From UBA6921 sp031363085 (GTDB lineage: Bacteria > Pseudomonadota > Gammaproteobacteria > SG8-11), in NCBI GenBank assembly GCA_031363085.1, contig JANLTU010000169.1, positions 1-7,031 of the forward strand: a DNA stretch of 7,031 nucleotides, written 5' to 3'. The notes under the pieces are model-generated. The model was not told where the DNA came from. It worked only from the letters and a program-made list of their open reading frames with translations, and searched no databases. Below are positions 1-6,697 of this stretch, piece after piece. Made by a program: the position numbers and the translations under genes. Numbering within the stretch: the first letter of the stretch is position 1; each line of letters starts with the position of its first letter.

Positions 1-3000
1 CTCACCCGCATGGGCGCCGCTCTCCGGCGCCGACACATCGATGCGCGCACCGGTTTGAATGTCGACATTGCCGTGTGCGGAACTCAACGCGACCATGCCG
101 CCCGGCGAGTGCACCTCGACTTCGCCGTAGGTTCGCGTGACACCCGACACATCAATGACGCCGGTGGCGCCGAGCGTGACATGTTGGTCGGCGTGCATGC
201 CGTCCGCCTGCACCTGCACCGTTCCCGAATGCGCTTCAAGCAAGGTGTTCACTGCAACTGTTTGGCCGATGAAATTCAGCCGCGCACCGAGCTCGTCGGC
301 CTTCGGTTTGGCCACTCCGCCGAGGTTGTTCAGCGCCAGCGCTTGCGCGGCTTGCACCGTGTAATCGGCGTGACGCGTGCCGGTGATGCGCGCGCTGTTG
401 ATGGTTAAATCCTGGCTGCTTTTCAGTGCACCGGCAGCCGTCGCGACAACGTGCTGCTGCGCGTCAAGCAGCGTGTGCGCGGCACCTTCAAGAGCCAGCG
501 TACCGGCGCCCAGTTGCACCGTGTCGGCGCTGAGGTGCAGCGTGCCGGAGGGTTGCTCCTTGGTGTTGGCGGCCACGACGACGTGATCGCGATTTGCCAA
601 CGTGAGCGTGCTTGCGTGCAAGCCGATGCTTTGATCCTGCGCCAGATCGTGACTGATCAGCGCACCGGCCGACAAGGTAAGCTGCTTGGTGGTGATGTCT
701 TGCGCACCGTACAGATCGATGCTGCCGTGGCTGTTCAACACCAGCTCGTCGACCTGCAGCGCGGCAATTTGCGCGGCGGACAAATTCAACCCGGGATTAT
801 TGGCGGGCACCGCGCCGATGCCGATTTTACTTGCGCCCAGGCTCAAGGAACCGCCGGTCATCTGCAAGCGGCCATCGAGAAGCGTATCCTTGCTGCCATC
901 CAGCGTCATCGAACCGCTTGCCGCCAGCAGCGCGCCGGCTTGAATATTGACCACGCCTTGGGTGGCGGTGGTGTTGCTGCGTGCGACTTGCGCTTGCGCG
1001 TGGGTGGACACGCGCACCAAGGCGCTGTCACCATTGAATTTAAGCGTGTCGACGACGCCCGGCAACGCCGCGCCGGTTGCGCGCAACTGCGCGCCGTGCC
1101 CGAGCGTGACTTCATTGCGGGCGGCCAGCAGCATTTCGCTGCCTTGCATCTGCACGCCGTCGGCGACGCGCACGTTTTGCGCGATCACGTCGACCGTGGT
1201 GCTGCCGTCCGCTTCGCCGTTACGGGCGCCGCCCAGCAAGATGCTTTCAGCACCAAAGTTCGCCAACTTGGCGGCGCGGATTTGCACCGCGCCGGTGTCG
1301 GCCGCGTCCGGCGTGTCGACCACGGTGATGTTCGCGGCGGCGATGTCAAGCTGCGCCCCACGCGCGCCATTGGTATGTTTACCCAGTAAGCTGCCGTCGA
1401 GTTTCAATTCGTTTTGCACCGCGATCACCAGCGTGCCCGCGTCGTTGGGCAGACGTGGCACGGCGTGTTCGTTGTTCAGTGCCTGTTGCGCAAAAAAACT
1501 ATTGGCACTGCGATCATGAAATTCGGATGCGGCGCGCGCGACGCTGCCCGGCTGCACTGCAAAGCCCGACCAGCGCGCATCGCGTAACGAAGTATTGGCC
1601 ACGTCGTAGTAACCCGCAACCACCGGCGTGCCGTCGACCAGATGCACGCTTTGACCGGGGGACAGGTCTTGATATCCGGAGACTGGTTTGACCAGGAAGG
1701 CGCCGGCCAATAACGCGTAGTGGGCCGGCAACAGCGTGTAATACCCCGCCTTCAAACCCGGCACGCCGGAGAGGTAGACGCGGTCGCCCGGTTGCAACCC
1801 GGTGACGGGATGCTCGGCATTGAACTGGTATTGATAGTCCACCGGCGCCACGCCATCGTGCAGGCTGGGTAGCACCGCGAAGCTGTGCGGGTCGAGCAAC
1901 ACATCGCGCGAACCGCCCGGGCCGGGCAGAAATTCATACGCGTACAAATCACCGCCGCCGGATACGTCGACTTGCGCACCGTCGCGCAGGTCCACGTCAT
2001 GACCATTGAGCTTCACGCGCTTCTCGGGCGGAGCATCGAAGGTCAGGATCGTCGAACCGAAGTCGTATACCCATTGCTTGCCGTTGGCCGTTTTGCCGAA
2101 CGGCACCGTCACACCCTCGCCCGCAACCGAGGTTTTGCTGTCTGCGGTGAGCGTCAATTGTTTTGCGGCGTTCAACGTGATCTGCCCGAACGGTGCCTTG
2201 AGCACGCCCTGTTGCACGATGTTCGGCGCGTTGATGGTCAGCGTGCCCGCCGCCGACAGCACCGGATGATCGCCATTACCGGCCTCGATGGTCACGGTAC
2301 TGTCCGGCTTTGTCGCGTTGATGGTGAATTGTGTCAAGGTCGCCGGATAAATCTGATCCGCGTGCAAAGTCAGATCGGCCACCGTGTTGAGCCCGCCGAG
2401 CAGTTTGGCGCCTTGTCCGCTGCCGGTAAGCTCGCCACGCAGACGCAGATCGCCGTCGCTGTGCAGTTCCAGGCGACCGATGTTCTGGGTCGCATGCGTG
2501 CCGATCAGATCGAGTAACTGCGCGTTCACCTGCAATTGCGCATTGCCGCCGCTCGCGGCATGGTTGCCACTGCCGGTCGTGGTTAACTGTTGCAGCGGTT
2601 GCACATTGCCGAGTGCGACATAAGCCGAAGACACTTGCACGTCAGCGCCGTTGCTGGCGCTCAACACTGGCGCGTCGAGTTGCACGCTGCGCTCGGTGTG
2701 TAAATTCACATTGCCGTCGAAACGAAGCACGTCGTCGCTGCGTGCGGTGAATTGTGTCACGCCGGAGGCATCAATGCTCGCGATGTTGATGATGGCTTGA
2801 CCATTTTGTTCCTTGCTCAAACCGAGCGCGGGATTCAAGTCGGGAGGTGGCGCGACAGCGGCGGCTTGCAGCACGAGCTCACGTGGGCCAGTGGGAAAAG
2901 GTGTGTCCGCGTTAATATGTGCCTGGGCCCGCGTCAAATTAACAGACAGCGCCCCCCCTTGCGCGCCTTGGCCGGGTGCCGCCTGGGCATTGATGGCGCC

Positions 3001-6000
3001 GTTCAACACCATGCCTTCGGCGGCGCTGATGTGCACGGCACCCGCTTTGCCGCTCACCGTCGTGCGCGTGACGTGACCAGCGGCATCGGTGGGCAGATCG
3101 AGCGGCGCAGCCAAGGCCGAGACGTCGATGACCGAGCCCGTCATGGTCGCGACATAGCCGCGCTGTGCATTCAACGTCACCGTGCCCGCATCCAGCACCG
3201 TGCCTTTGAGCAAGCCTTGCGTGTTCGGCTGGTAACGCGTGGCACCGGTTGCCGCCAGTAGCGCGTGCGTGCCCAGCACAATGCCTTCCTGCGGGTCGTA
3301 GAATCGCTCCGAATTTCCCGTTGCTTGAACATTGATCGCGCCACCCGGCGCGACCACAGCGCCGTCGATCACAACTTTGCCGCCGGACAGCGTGATCGTA
3401 CCGCCCACCTCGGTCTTCACCTGCGCGCCTTCGGCAACGTGCAAGGTGTTAAGTTGTGACTTATCGGTTGGATTCGATACTGCCGATGTAAAGGTCAAAT
3501 TCACCGCCTTGCGCCGCGCATCGGGTAGTATTTCCATTTGACTAAACGCGCGCAGGTCCGCGCCGCTGGTTTGTTGTTTGGCGGCCGCTTCAAGCACACG
3601 CGTTTGCGCCTGCGGCGCGATGAGGGTGTCGGGCGCGATGGTCAGGCCGCCGACATTCGCGTTCACGCTATAACTGCCGAAACCGCCACGCTGAAAGAAT
3701 TCCGGCGTAAGCCGCAGTTCGGGCGCGCTCACCGATGCCGGTGCTGCGGTATTCGCGTGGTCGATGCGCACGGCGTTGGCCGTGACGGCGAGCGCACCAC
3801 CCTGACCGGGGGCATCGCCGAGCAAGCGCGCGTCGAGCTGTAATGTGTGCCCTGTTTCCGTATTGGCGGTTGCGATGCTGATCGCTCCGCCGTTGCCGTT
3901 CTTGACTTTAGCGTTGCCTTGCAACCATGCGCCGCCGCCGACATCGAGCACACTGCCCGAGGGGAGGGTGACATCCCCCGCCGAACTCACCGTGATCTTG
4001 CCGCCGTTAATCACTTTCACGGACGTGTTGGCACCGGCGACACCGGGCGCGTCGTTGACCCACAGGCCGTGCGTGTCAATCTGCGCGTGCGCGCCGAGTT
4101 GCAGATCATTGTTTGGAGTGAGCCCGTATTTCATTTGCTGCGTCTTCAACGTGATGGTGCCGCCCGGCGTATGCAAACCGCCCTGTACATCAAGTTGCGC
4201 ACCGACCAGTTTGATTTCGCCGCCCGCCGCGACATGCAGATCCACGTCGTCGTGCACGGCGATCTTGCCGTTGCTGTACAGGTCAATGCGCGCCATGCCG
4301 CTGTTCGCCAGCGCGTCGGCACCGAGTTGCACGGTCTCGCCGTTCTGGCCGGGGGCAGCGTGTGCGCGGATGTCGATGGCCGGGGTGAAGAAATCCCGCC
4401 GGTTGATATCGAGAGTTTCCGCATTGCTATTGCCGATCACCAACTGCCCGCCCTGCGGCGCGCTGTACGGGTCAGCAAGCACTGCGCCGAACGGATCGAG
4501 CTTAGGATCGGCGACATCGCGATGCGGATCGCGTTGCAAGACACCTGCCTCAACGTGGCCAAGCAAGCTGCCGTCGAGCACGGCACCGGCGGCTTTGATG
4601 GTGATCGCACCGGCGTCGGCGCCTTGTGTATAACCTTGCTGATAAGCGCCGCGCAGCGCCGCGTTTGACCAGGTTTTGACTTGGCCCCATTTGCGGTTGG
4701 TTTGGGTGTATTGACCGAGGATGCCAACGTAGGTGCGGTCCGGTGACGCGGAGCCGATGTCGTAAATTTTGCCGTCGTTGCCGATCAGCTTGGTGGTGTT
4801 GACGTAGCCGCCCTGGTAAGTGACCTTGCCACCGGAAACGTCGATGGACGAACCCGCCTGGGTAATCACATCTCCCTGCGATTCCACCGTTACCGTGCCG
4901 CCGGCGGCGGTGCGTTCGCCGACGTTTTTGCCGACACCCGCGATAGGTTTACTGACATCGGCCAAGGTCGAGCCGGTGCGGATGTCGATGGTAACCTGAT
5001 TGCGATAGAGTATGCCGTCGTGTTGCAGCGGCGCATCGGCAAGTTCGTTTCCAAAAAAGCCGACCTGGAGAGCATTGTGGTTCATCGCTAGCACCGTGTC
5101 GGTGGTGCCCGCAACATCAATGCGGCTGCCCGCGCCGAGGTACACGCGAGGATTACCTACGGTGCGGGTGCCTGGCGAACTGACGCTAAAATTTTCCGCT
5201 GGAGCGTCAGTCGCGCGCAAACGCACGTCACCGCCGGCCGCATGAATCGTGCTGCCGGACTCCATGGTGATGTCATGACCCAAAACCTCGACGTACGAAC
5301 GTTTGAATAGCTGCTTGGGATCGTCGACGGAAGTGGCGGCATCCTGCAACTCCGGCACCACCTCGGTCACGCTACCGGCACCCAACATGACCGAACCTGT
5401 TTGCAACGCGGTGGCTTGGCCAGCCCGCGCGGTAATCGCGCTATCGGTGGCGATGAGCCGGATCGAGCCGTTCGCGTTTACGCTGGTGGTCGCGGTGAGG
5501 CGGCCGGATTGGTTGACCATCGAGCCCTGCAGCGTGATATTGCCACGCGCCGCTGTGATGGCTCCCGATGCGGCGTTGCTGACCACACCACCAACAACTC
5601 CACCGACGAGATTATTAAAATTACCGCCCAGTTCGACGAATACGCCGCGCAAATTGGGATCATTTTTTTCGTAAAGATACACCTGCTTTCCGGCTGCGAG
5701 CATCACCACCCCGTCAGGGGCGGAGATCGTGCCACGGTTAGTTACATCGGGGCCAAACAAGCGCACATAGCCGCCGGAGGTGGCGGTGATCGTCGCACCG
5801 GCATCAACGGTGATACCGGCATTCGCCTCGTCGCTGGTAATTGCAGTACTGCCCTCCCGGTAGTCACCGTATTTCACAATCGCGGCTTCGATGGCGGCGG
5901 TACTATCGAACACCGGCTTGGCGGGATTGCCCTTAATAGCCGTGGTAATGCCTTGGTTAAAACTCTCGTCTTTAATGTCAAGACTGCTCGCAATCAAGCC

Positions 6001-6501
6001 GTGCAAATTCACCTGACTACCGGCCCCAAACAGGATGCCGTTGGTATTGACCAGAAACACGTTGCCGTTCGCGATCAGGTTGCCGAAAATTTTGCTGGGC
6101 GCGCCTTGGAAGATTTTGTTCAGCGCCACCGCGTCTGTATTCGGTTGGTCGAAGCGCACGGTATAACCATTGGCGATATCGAAGCTGGCCCAGTTCATGA
6201 TCGCCGACGGGCTGCGCTGCTTGATGGTCATGGTGTTGCTGTTGATTATCGGCGCATCGACCTTGCCCGAGGTGAGCCATTGCGTCGGTCCAACACGCGT
6301 CGGCGTCGAACACGTCGCGTCACCACAGCGCACCGGCAACGGCGCCAACCCCGCCGGCTTGGCACCGCCGGCGGCGCGCGCCGCCGGCGGCACCAGACTC
6401 AGCACCACACCCGCCGCCATCAGCAAGCGTAAATAGGCTTCAACTCCGCGCAACACGCTGCTAAGTGATTTAGGTTTCTTGCGTCCGAGTCGAATCCACA
6501 T
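1..6501 (-). CDS. Filamentous haemagglutinin-like TPS exoprotein (TpsA), C-terminus beyond window
   Basis: This is a secreted adhesin-type TpsA protein; 2167 residues are visible and the frame is still open at the left edge. The ATG at 6499-6501 has AGGAG nine bases upstream. The only in-frame upstream alternative nearby is a TTG without a ribosome site. Order of parts: a basic signal peptide (about 1-43); a TPS domain (about 44-290) with FDQPN (117-121), FLVNTNGILFG (149-159) and QVNLHGLIASSLDI; then beta-helix repeats with recurring turns such as GGTITL, GGALSV and IDVSG. Aromatic-rich segments at about 553-648 and 1466-1707 interrupt the repeats, and the second carries VDVSGGGDLYAYEF and YYTLLPAHYALLAGAFLV. 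From memory, these resemble conserved blocks of very large FHA-family outer-membrane proteins. Only two cysteines are visible (C59, C64). No frameshift or internal stop is apparent. The upstream transporter fragment is the expected secretion partner. Family assignment is firm; the ligand or host target is unknown, and adhesion or biofilm roles are only inferred from the family. Confidence 0.95.
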   Translation of the reverse strand, partial: MWIRLGRKKPKSLSSVLRGVEAYLRLLMAAGVVLSLVPPAARAAGGAKPAGLAPLPVRCGDATCSTPTRVGPTQWLTSGKVDAPIINSNTMTIKQRSPSAIMNWASFDIANGYTVRFDQPNTDAVALNKIFQGAPSKIFGNLIANGNVFLVNTNGILFGAGSQVNLHGLIASSLDIKDESFNQGITTAIKGNPAKPVFDSTAAIEAAIVKYGDYREGSTAITSDEANAGITVDAGATITATSGGYVRLFGPDVTNRGTISAPDGVVMLAAGKQVYLYEKNDPNLRGVFVELGGNFNNLVGGVVGGVVSNAASGAITAARGNITLQGSMVNQSGRLTATTSVNANGSIRLIATDSAITARAGQATALQTGSVMLGAGSVTEVVPELQDAATSVDDPKQLFKRSYVEVLGHDITMESGSTIHAAGGDVRLRATDAPAENFSVSSPGTRTVGNPRVYLGAGSRIDVAGTTDTVLAMNHNALQVGFFGNELADAPLQHDGILYRNQVTIDIRTGSTLADVSKPIAGVGKNVGERTAAGGTVTVESQGDVITQAGSSIDVSGGKVTYQGGYVNTTKLIGNDGKIYDIGSASPDRTYVGILGQYTQTNRKWGQVKTWSNAALRGAYQQGYTQGADAGAITIKAAGAVLDGSLLGHVEAGVLQRDPHRDVADPKLDPFGAVLADPYSAPQGGQLVIGNSNAETLDINRRDFFTPAIDIRAHAAPGQNGETVQLGADALANSGMARIDLYSNGKIAVHDDVDLHVAAGGEIKLVGAQLDVQGGLHTPGGTITLKTQQMKYGLTPNNDLQLGAHAQIDTHGLWVNDAPGVAGANTSVKVINGGKITVSSAGDVTLPSGSVLDVGGGAWLQGNAKVKNGNGGAISIATANTETGHTLQLDARLLGDAPGQGGALAVTANAVRIDHANTAAPASVSAPELRLTPEFFQRGGFGSYSVNANVGGLTIAPDTLIAPQAQTRVLEAAAKQQTSGADLRAFSQMEILPDARRKAVNLTFTSAVSNPTDKSQLNTLHVAEGAQVKTEVGGTITLSGGKVVIDGAVVAPGGAINVQATGNSERFYDPQEGIVLGTHALLAATGATRYQPNTQGLLKGTVLDAGTVTLNAQRGYVATMTGSVIDVSALAAPLDLPTDAAGHVTRTTVSGKAGAVHISAAEGMVLNGAINAQAAPGQGAQGGALSVNLTRAQAHINADTPFPTGPRELVLQAAAVAPPPDLNPALGLSKEQNGQAIINIASIDASGVTQFTARSDDVLRFDGNVNLHTERSVQLDAPVLSASNGADVQVSSAYVALGNVQPLQQLTTTGSGNHAASGGNAQLQVNAQLLDLIGTHATQNIGRLELHSDGDLRLRGELTGSGQGAKLLGGLNTVADLTLHADQIYPATLTQFTINATKPDSTVTIEAGNGDHPVLSAAGTLTINAPNIVQQGVLKAPFGQITLNAAKQLTLTADSKTSVAGEGVTVPFGKTANGKQWVYDFGSTILTFDAPPEKRVKLNGHDVDLRDGAQVDVSGGGDLYAYEFLPGPGGSRDVLLDPHSFAVLPSLHDGVAPVDYQYQFNAEHPVTGLQPGDRVYLSGVPGLKAGYYTLLPAHYALLAGAFLVKPVSGYQDLSPGQSVHLVDGTPVVAGYYDVANTSLRDARWSGFAVQPGSVARAASEFHDRSANSFFAQQALNNEHAVPRLPNDAGTLVIAVQNELKLDGSLLGKHTNGARGAQLDIAAANITVVDTPDAADTGAVQIRAAKLANFGAESILLGGARNGEADGSTTVDVIAQNVRVADGVQMQGSEMLLAARNEVTLGHGAQLRATGAALPGVVDTLKFNGDSALVRVSTHAQAQVARSNTTATQGVVNIQAGALLAASGSMTLDGSKDTLLDGRLQMTGGSLSLGASKIGIGAVPANNPGLNLSAAQIAALQVDELVLNSHGSIDLYGAQDITTKQLTLSAGALISHDLAQDQSIGLHASTLTLANRDHVVVAANTKEQPSGTLHLSADTVQLGAGTLALEGAAHTLLDAQQHVVATAAGALKSSQDLTINSARITGTRHADYTVQAAQALALNNLGGVAKPKADELGARLNFIGQTVAVNTLLEAHSGTVQVQADGMHADQHVTLGATGVIDVSGVTRTYGEVEVHSPGGMVALSSAHGNVDIQTGARIDVSAPESGAHAGE
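1381..2106 (-). other. Aromatic-rich insert module 2 in the TpsA beta-helix (about residues 1466-1707)
   Basis: The module starts near VPFGKTANGKQWVYDFG (1466 on) and passes through PPEKRVKLNGHDVDLRDG, VDVSGGGDLYAYEFLPG (from 1511) and GYYTLLPAHYALLAGAFLV (1586-1604). An ARWSGFAVQPGSVARAASEF stretch follows, and the module ends in LDGSLLG (1701-1707). The YTLLPAxYALLxGAFLV type of block is one I associate with very large FHA-family proteins. It looks like a compact globular subdomain carried on the helix. It shares its opening VDVSGG/IDVSGG and its closing heptapeptide with module 1. Function is unknown. Confidence 0.6.
4558..4845 (-). other. Aromatic-rich insert module 1 in the TpsA beta-helix (about residues 553-648)
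   Basis: The segment opens with IDVSGG (553-558) and closes with LDGSLLG (642-648). Between them it is unusually rich in Tyr, Trp, Lys and Arg compared with the surrounding Gly/Ala/Val repeats: TYQGGYVNTTKLIG, YDIGSASPDRTYVGILGQY, NRKWGQVKTWSNAALRGAY and GYTQGADAGAITI. From memory, similar blocks occur in other very large FHA-family proteins, so this is probably a conserved structural interruption or capping loop of the helix and not something recently acquired. Its function is unknown. Confidence 0.55.
5632..6372 (-). other. TPS / haemagglutination-activity domain of TpsA (about residues 44-290)
   Basis: This domain should bind the periplasmic POTRA domains of the partner transporter and start surface export. 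Recognisable blocks are MNWASFDI, the FDQPNTDAVALNKI segment (from F117), the IFGNLIANGNVFLVNTNGILFG segment (ending at G159), and GLIASSLDI (168-176). It ends near GGYVRLFGPDV and VVMLAAGKQVYLYEKND (to about 281). The usual NPNG turn reads NTNG here (152-155). A cysteine pair (C59, C64) lies just before the domain core. The domain end is approximate because the fold passes smoothly into the beta-helix. Confidence 0.88.
6365..6390. repeat. Perfect 26-bp all-GC palindrome inside the TpsA signal-peptide region
   Basis: Arms CCGCCGGCGGC (6365-6375) and GCCGCCGGCGG (6380-6390) flank GCGC, which is itself palindromic, so the whole 26 bases are self-complementary. It encodes residues 38-46 (P-P-A-A-R-A-A-G-G), across the predicted cleavage site. 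In the mRNA it could form a very stable hairpin about 110 nt after the start codon. It may simply reflect Pro/Ala/Gly codons in a GC-rich gene. Confidence 0.9.
6373..6501 (-). other. Signal peptide of the TpsA exoprotein (about residues 1-43)
   Basis: The first 25 residues are strongly basic (R4, R7, K8, K9, K11, R18, R25, with one acidic E21). A hydrophobic core LLMAAGVVLSLVP (26-38) follows, then PAARA before AGG. The best signal-peptidase I site is after A43 (A-R-A). The length and charged N-region recall the long signal peptides of large TPS and autotransporter proteins. However, the usual ESPR consensus, which begins MNKxYRxxWN, is not present. The exact cleavage site is a prediction by eye. 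Confidence 0.8.
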
Positions 6502-6510
6502 GTAGGTGTT

Positions 6511-6515
6511 CTCCT
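6511..6515 (-). promoter_or_regulatory. Ribosome binding site for TpsA
   Basis: The minus strand reads ACAGGAGAACACCTAC then ATG, so AGGAG sits nine bases before the start codon. This fixes the ATG at 6501 as the start in preference to the in-frame TTG at 6523-6525, which has no such sequence. Confidence 0.85.
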
Positions 6516-6581
6516 GTCCATTCAATGCCCGGCGAGGCTCACGCCGTGCAACAACATTTACATTTTTAGAACTGTCGTATC

Positions 6582-6636
6582 TTTGTGGGAGCGGCTTATA
6601 GCCGCGATAATCGCGGCGAGGGTTTGCTCCTACAAA
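6582..6636. repeat. REP-like palindromic element between tpsB and tpsA
   Basis: Outer arms TTTGTGGGAGC (6582-6592) and GCTCCTACAAA (6626-6636) pair with one mismatch, a G:T pair if transcribed from the strand carrying the pyrimidine-rich arm. Inside are two mutually exclusive hairpins: GCGGCT-TAT-AGCCGC (6591-6605) and GCCGCGAT-A-ATCGCGGC (6601-6617). The TGTGGGAGCGGCTT...AGCCGCGA form resembles intergenic REP sequences common in Pseudomonas and related gammaproteobacteria. It lies 61 bases after the tpsB stop and 80 bases before the tpsA ATG. Neither side has a T-run that would make it a standard terminator. Confidence 0.75.
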
Positions 6637-6659
6637 TCAAAAGTGTGCTGCGCACGCGT

Positions 6660-6676
6660 GGTGGGTTGTACCCACC
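6660..6676. repeat. Short GGTGGGT/ACCCACC hairpin after tpsB
   Basis: Arms GGTGGGT (6660-6666) and ACCCACC (6670-6676) surround the loop TGT. The wider minus-strand text AATGTAGGGTGGGTACAACCCACC looks like a dispersed intergenic repeat that I recall from several proteobacterial genomes; that recall is unverified. It lies 21 bases downstream of the tpsB stop. No U-tract follows in the direction of transcription, so an intrinsic terminator is unlikely. Confidence 0.65.
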
Positions 6677-6697
6677 CTACATTTAATAAGCGCCCCA

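Noticed and set aside
451..1389. Plus-strand open frame of 312 codons
   Set aside because: It lies wholly antisense to the exoprotein, with codon boundaries in register. Its product is Arg/Gln/His-rich with no recognisable domain. The sense gene rarely uses TTA, CTA or TCA codons in GC-rich sequence, which leaves the antisense register open.
3847..4668. Plus-strand open frames of 273 and 262 codons, overlapping in two frames
   Set aside because: Both are opposite beta-helix coding sequence and show no family motif. Two long overlapping frames on the same stretch is typical of GC-rich shadows.
5401..6432. Plus-strand open frame of 343 codons
   Set aside because: This is the same antisense-register shadow, here opposite the signal peptide and TPS domain. 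The predicted protein ends in a low-complexity Arg/His tail. The minus-strand reading has clear family motifs.
1..6501. Frameshift or decay of the exoprotein gene
   Set aside because: A continuous translation from 6501 to base 1 keeps the repeat pattern and family motifs throughout with no stop, so the visible part looks intact.
6523..6525. Upstream in-frame TTG as the TpsA start
   Set aside because: It has no Shine-Dalgarno sequence, and the extension adds no signal-like residues. The ATG at 6501 has AGGAG at nine bases.
6516..6600. A dedicated sigma-70 promoter for tpsA
   Set aside because: Weak candidates such as TATAAG (minus strand, 6595-6600) have no matching -35 at proper spacing, and that one falls inside the REP-like element.
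6582..6676. Intrinsic terminator after tpsB
   Set aside because: Both hairpins lack a following U-tract in the direction of transcription, and both look like dispersed repeats. They are kept as repeats.
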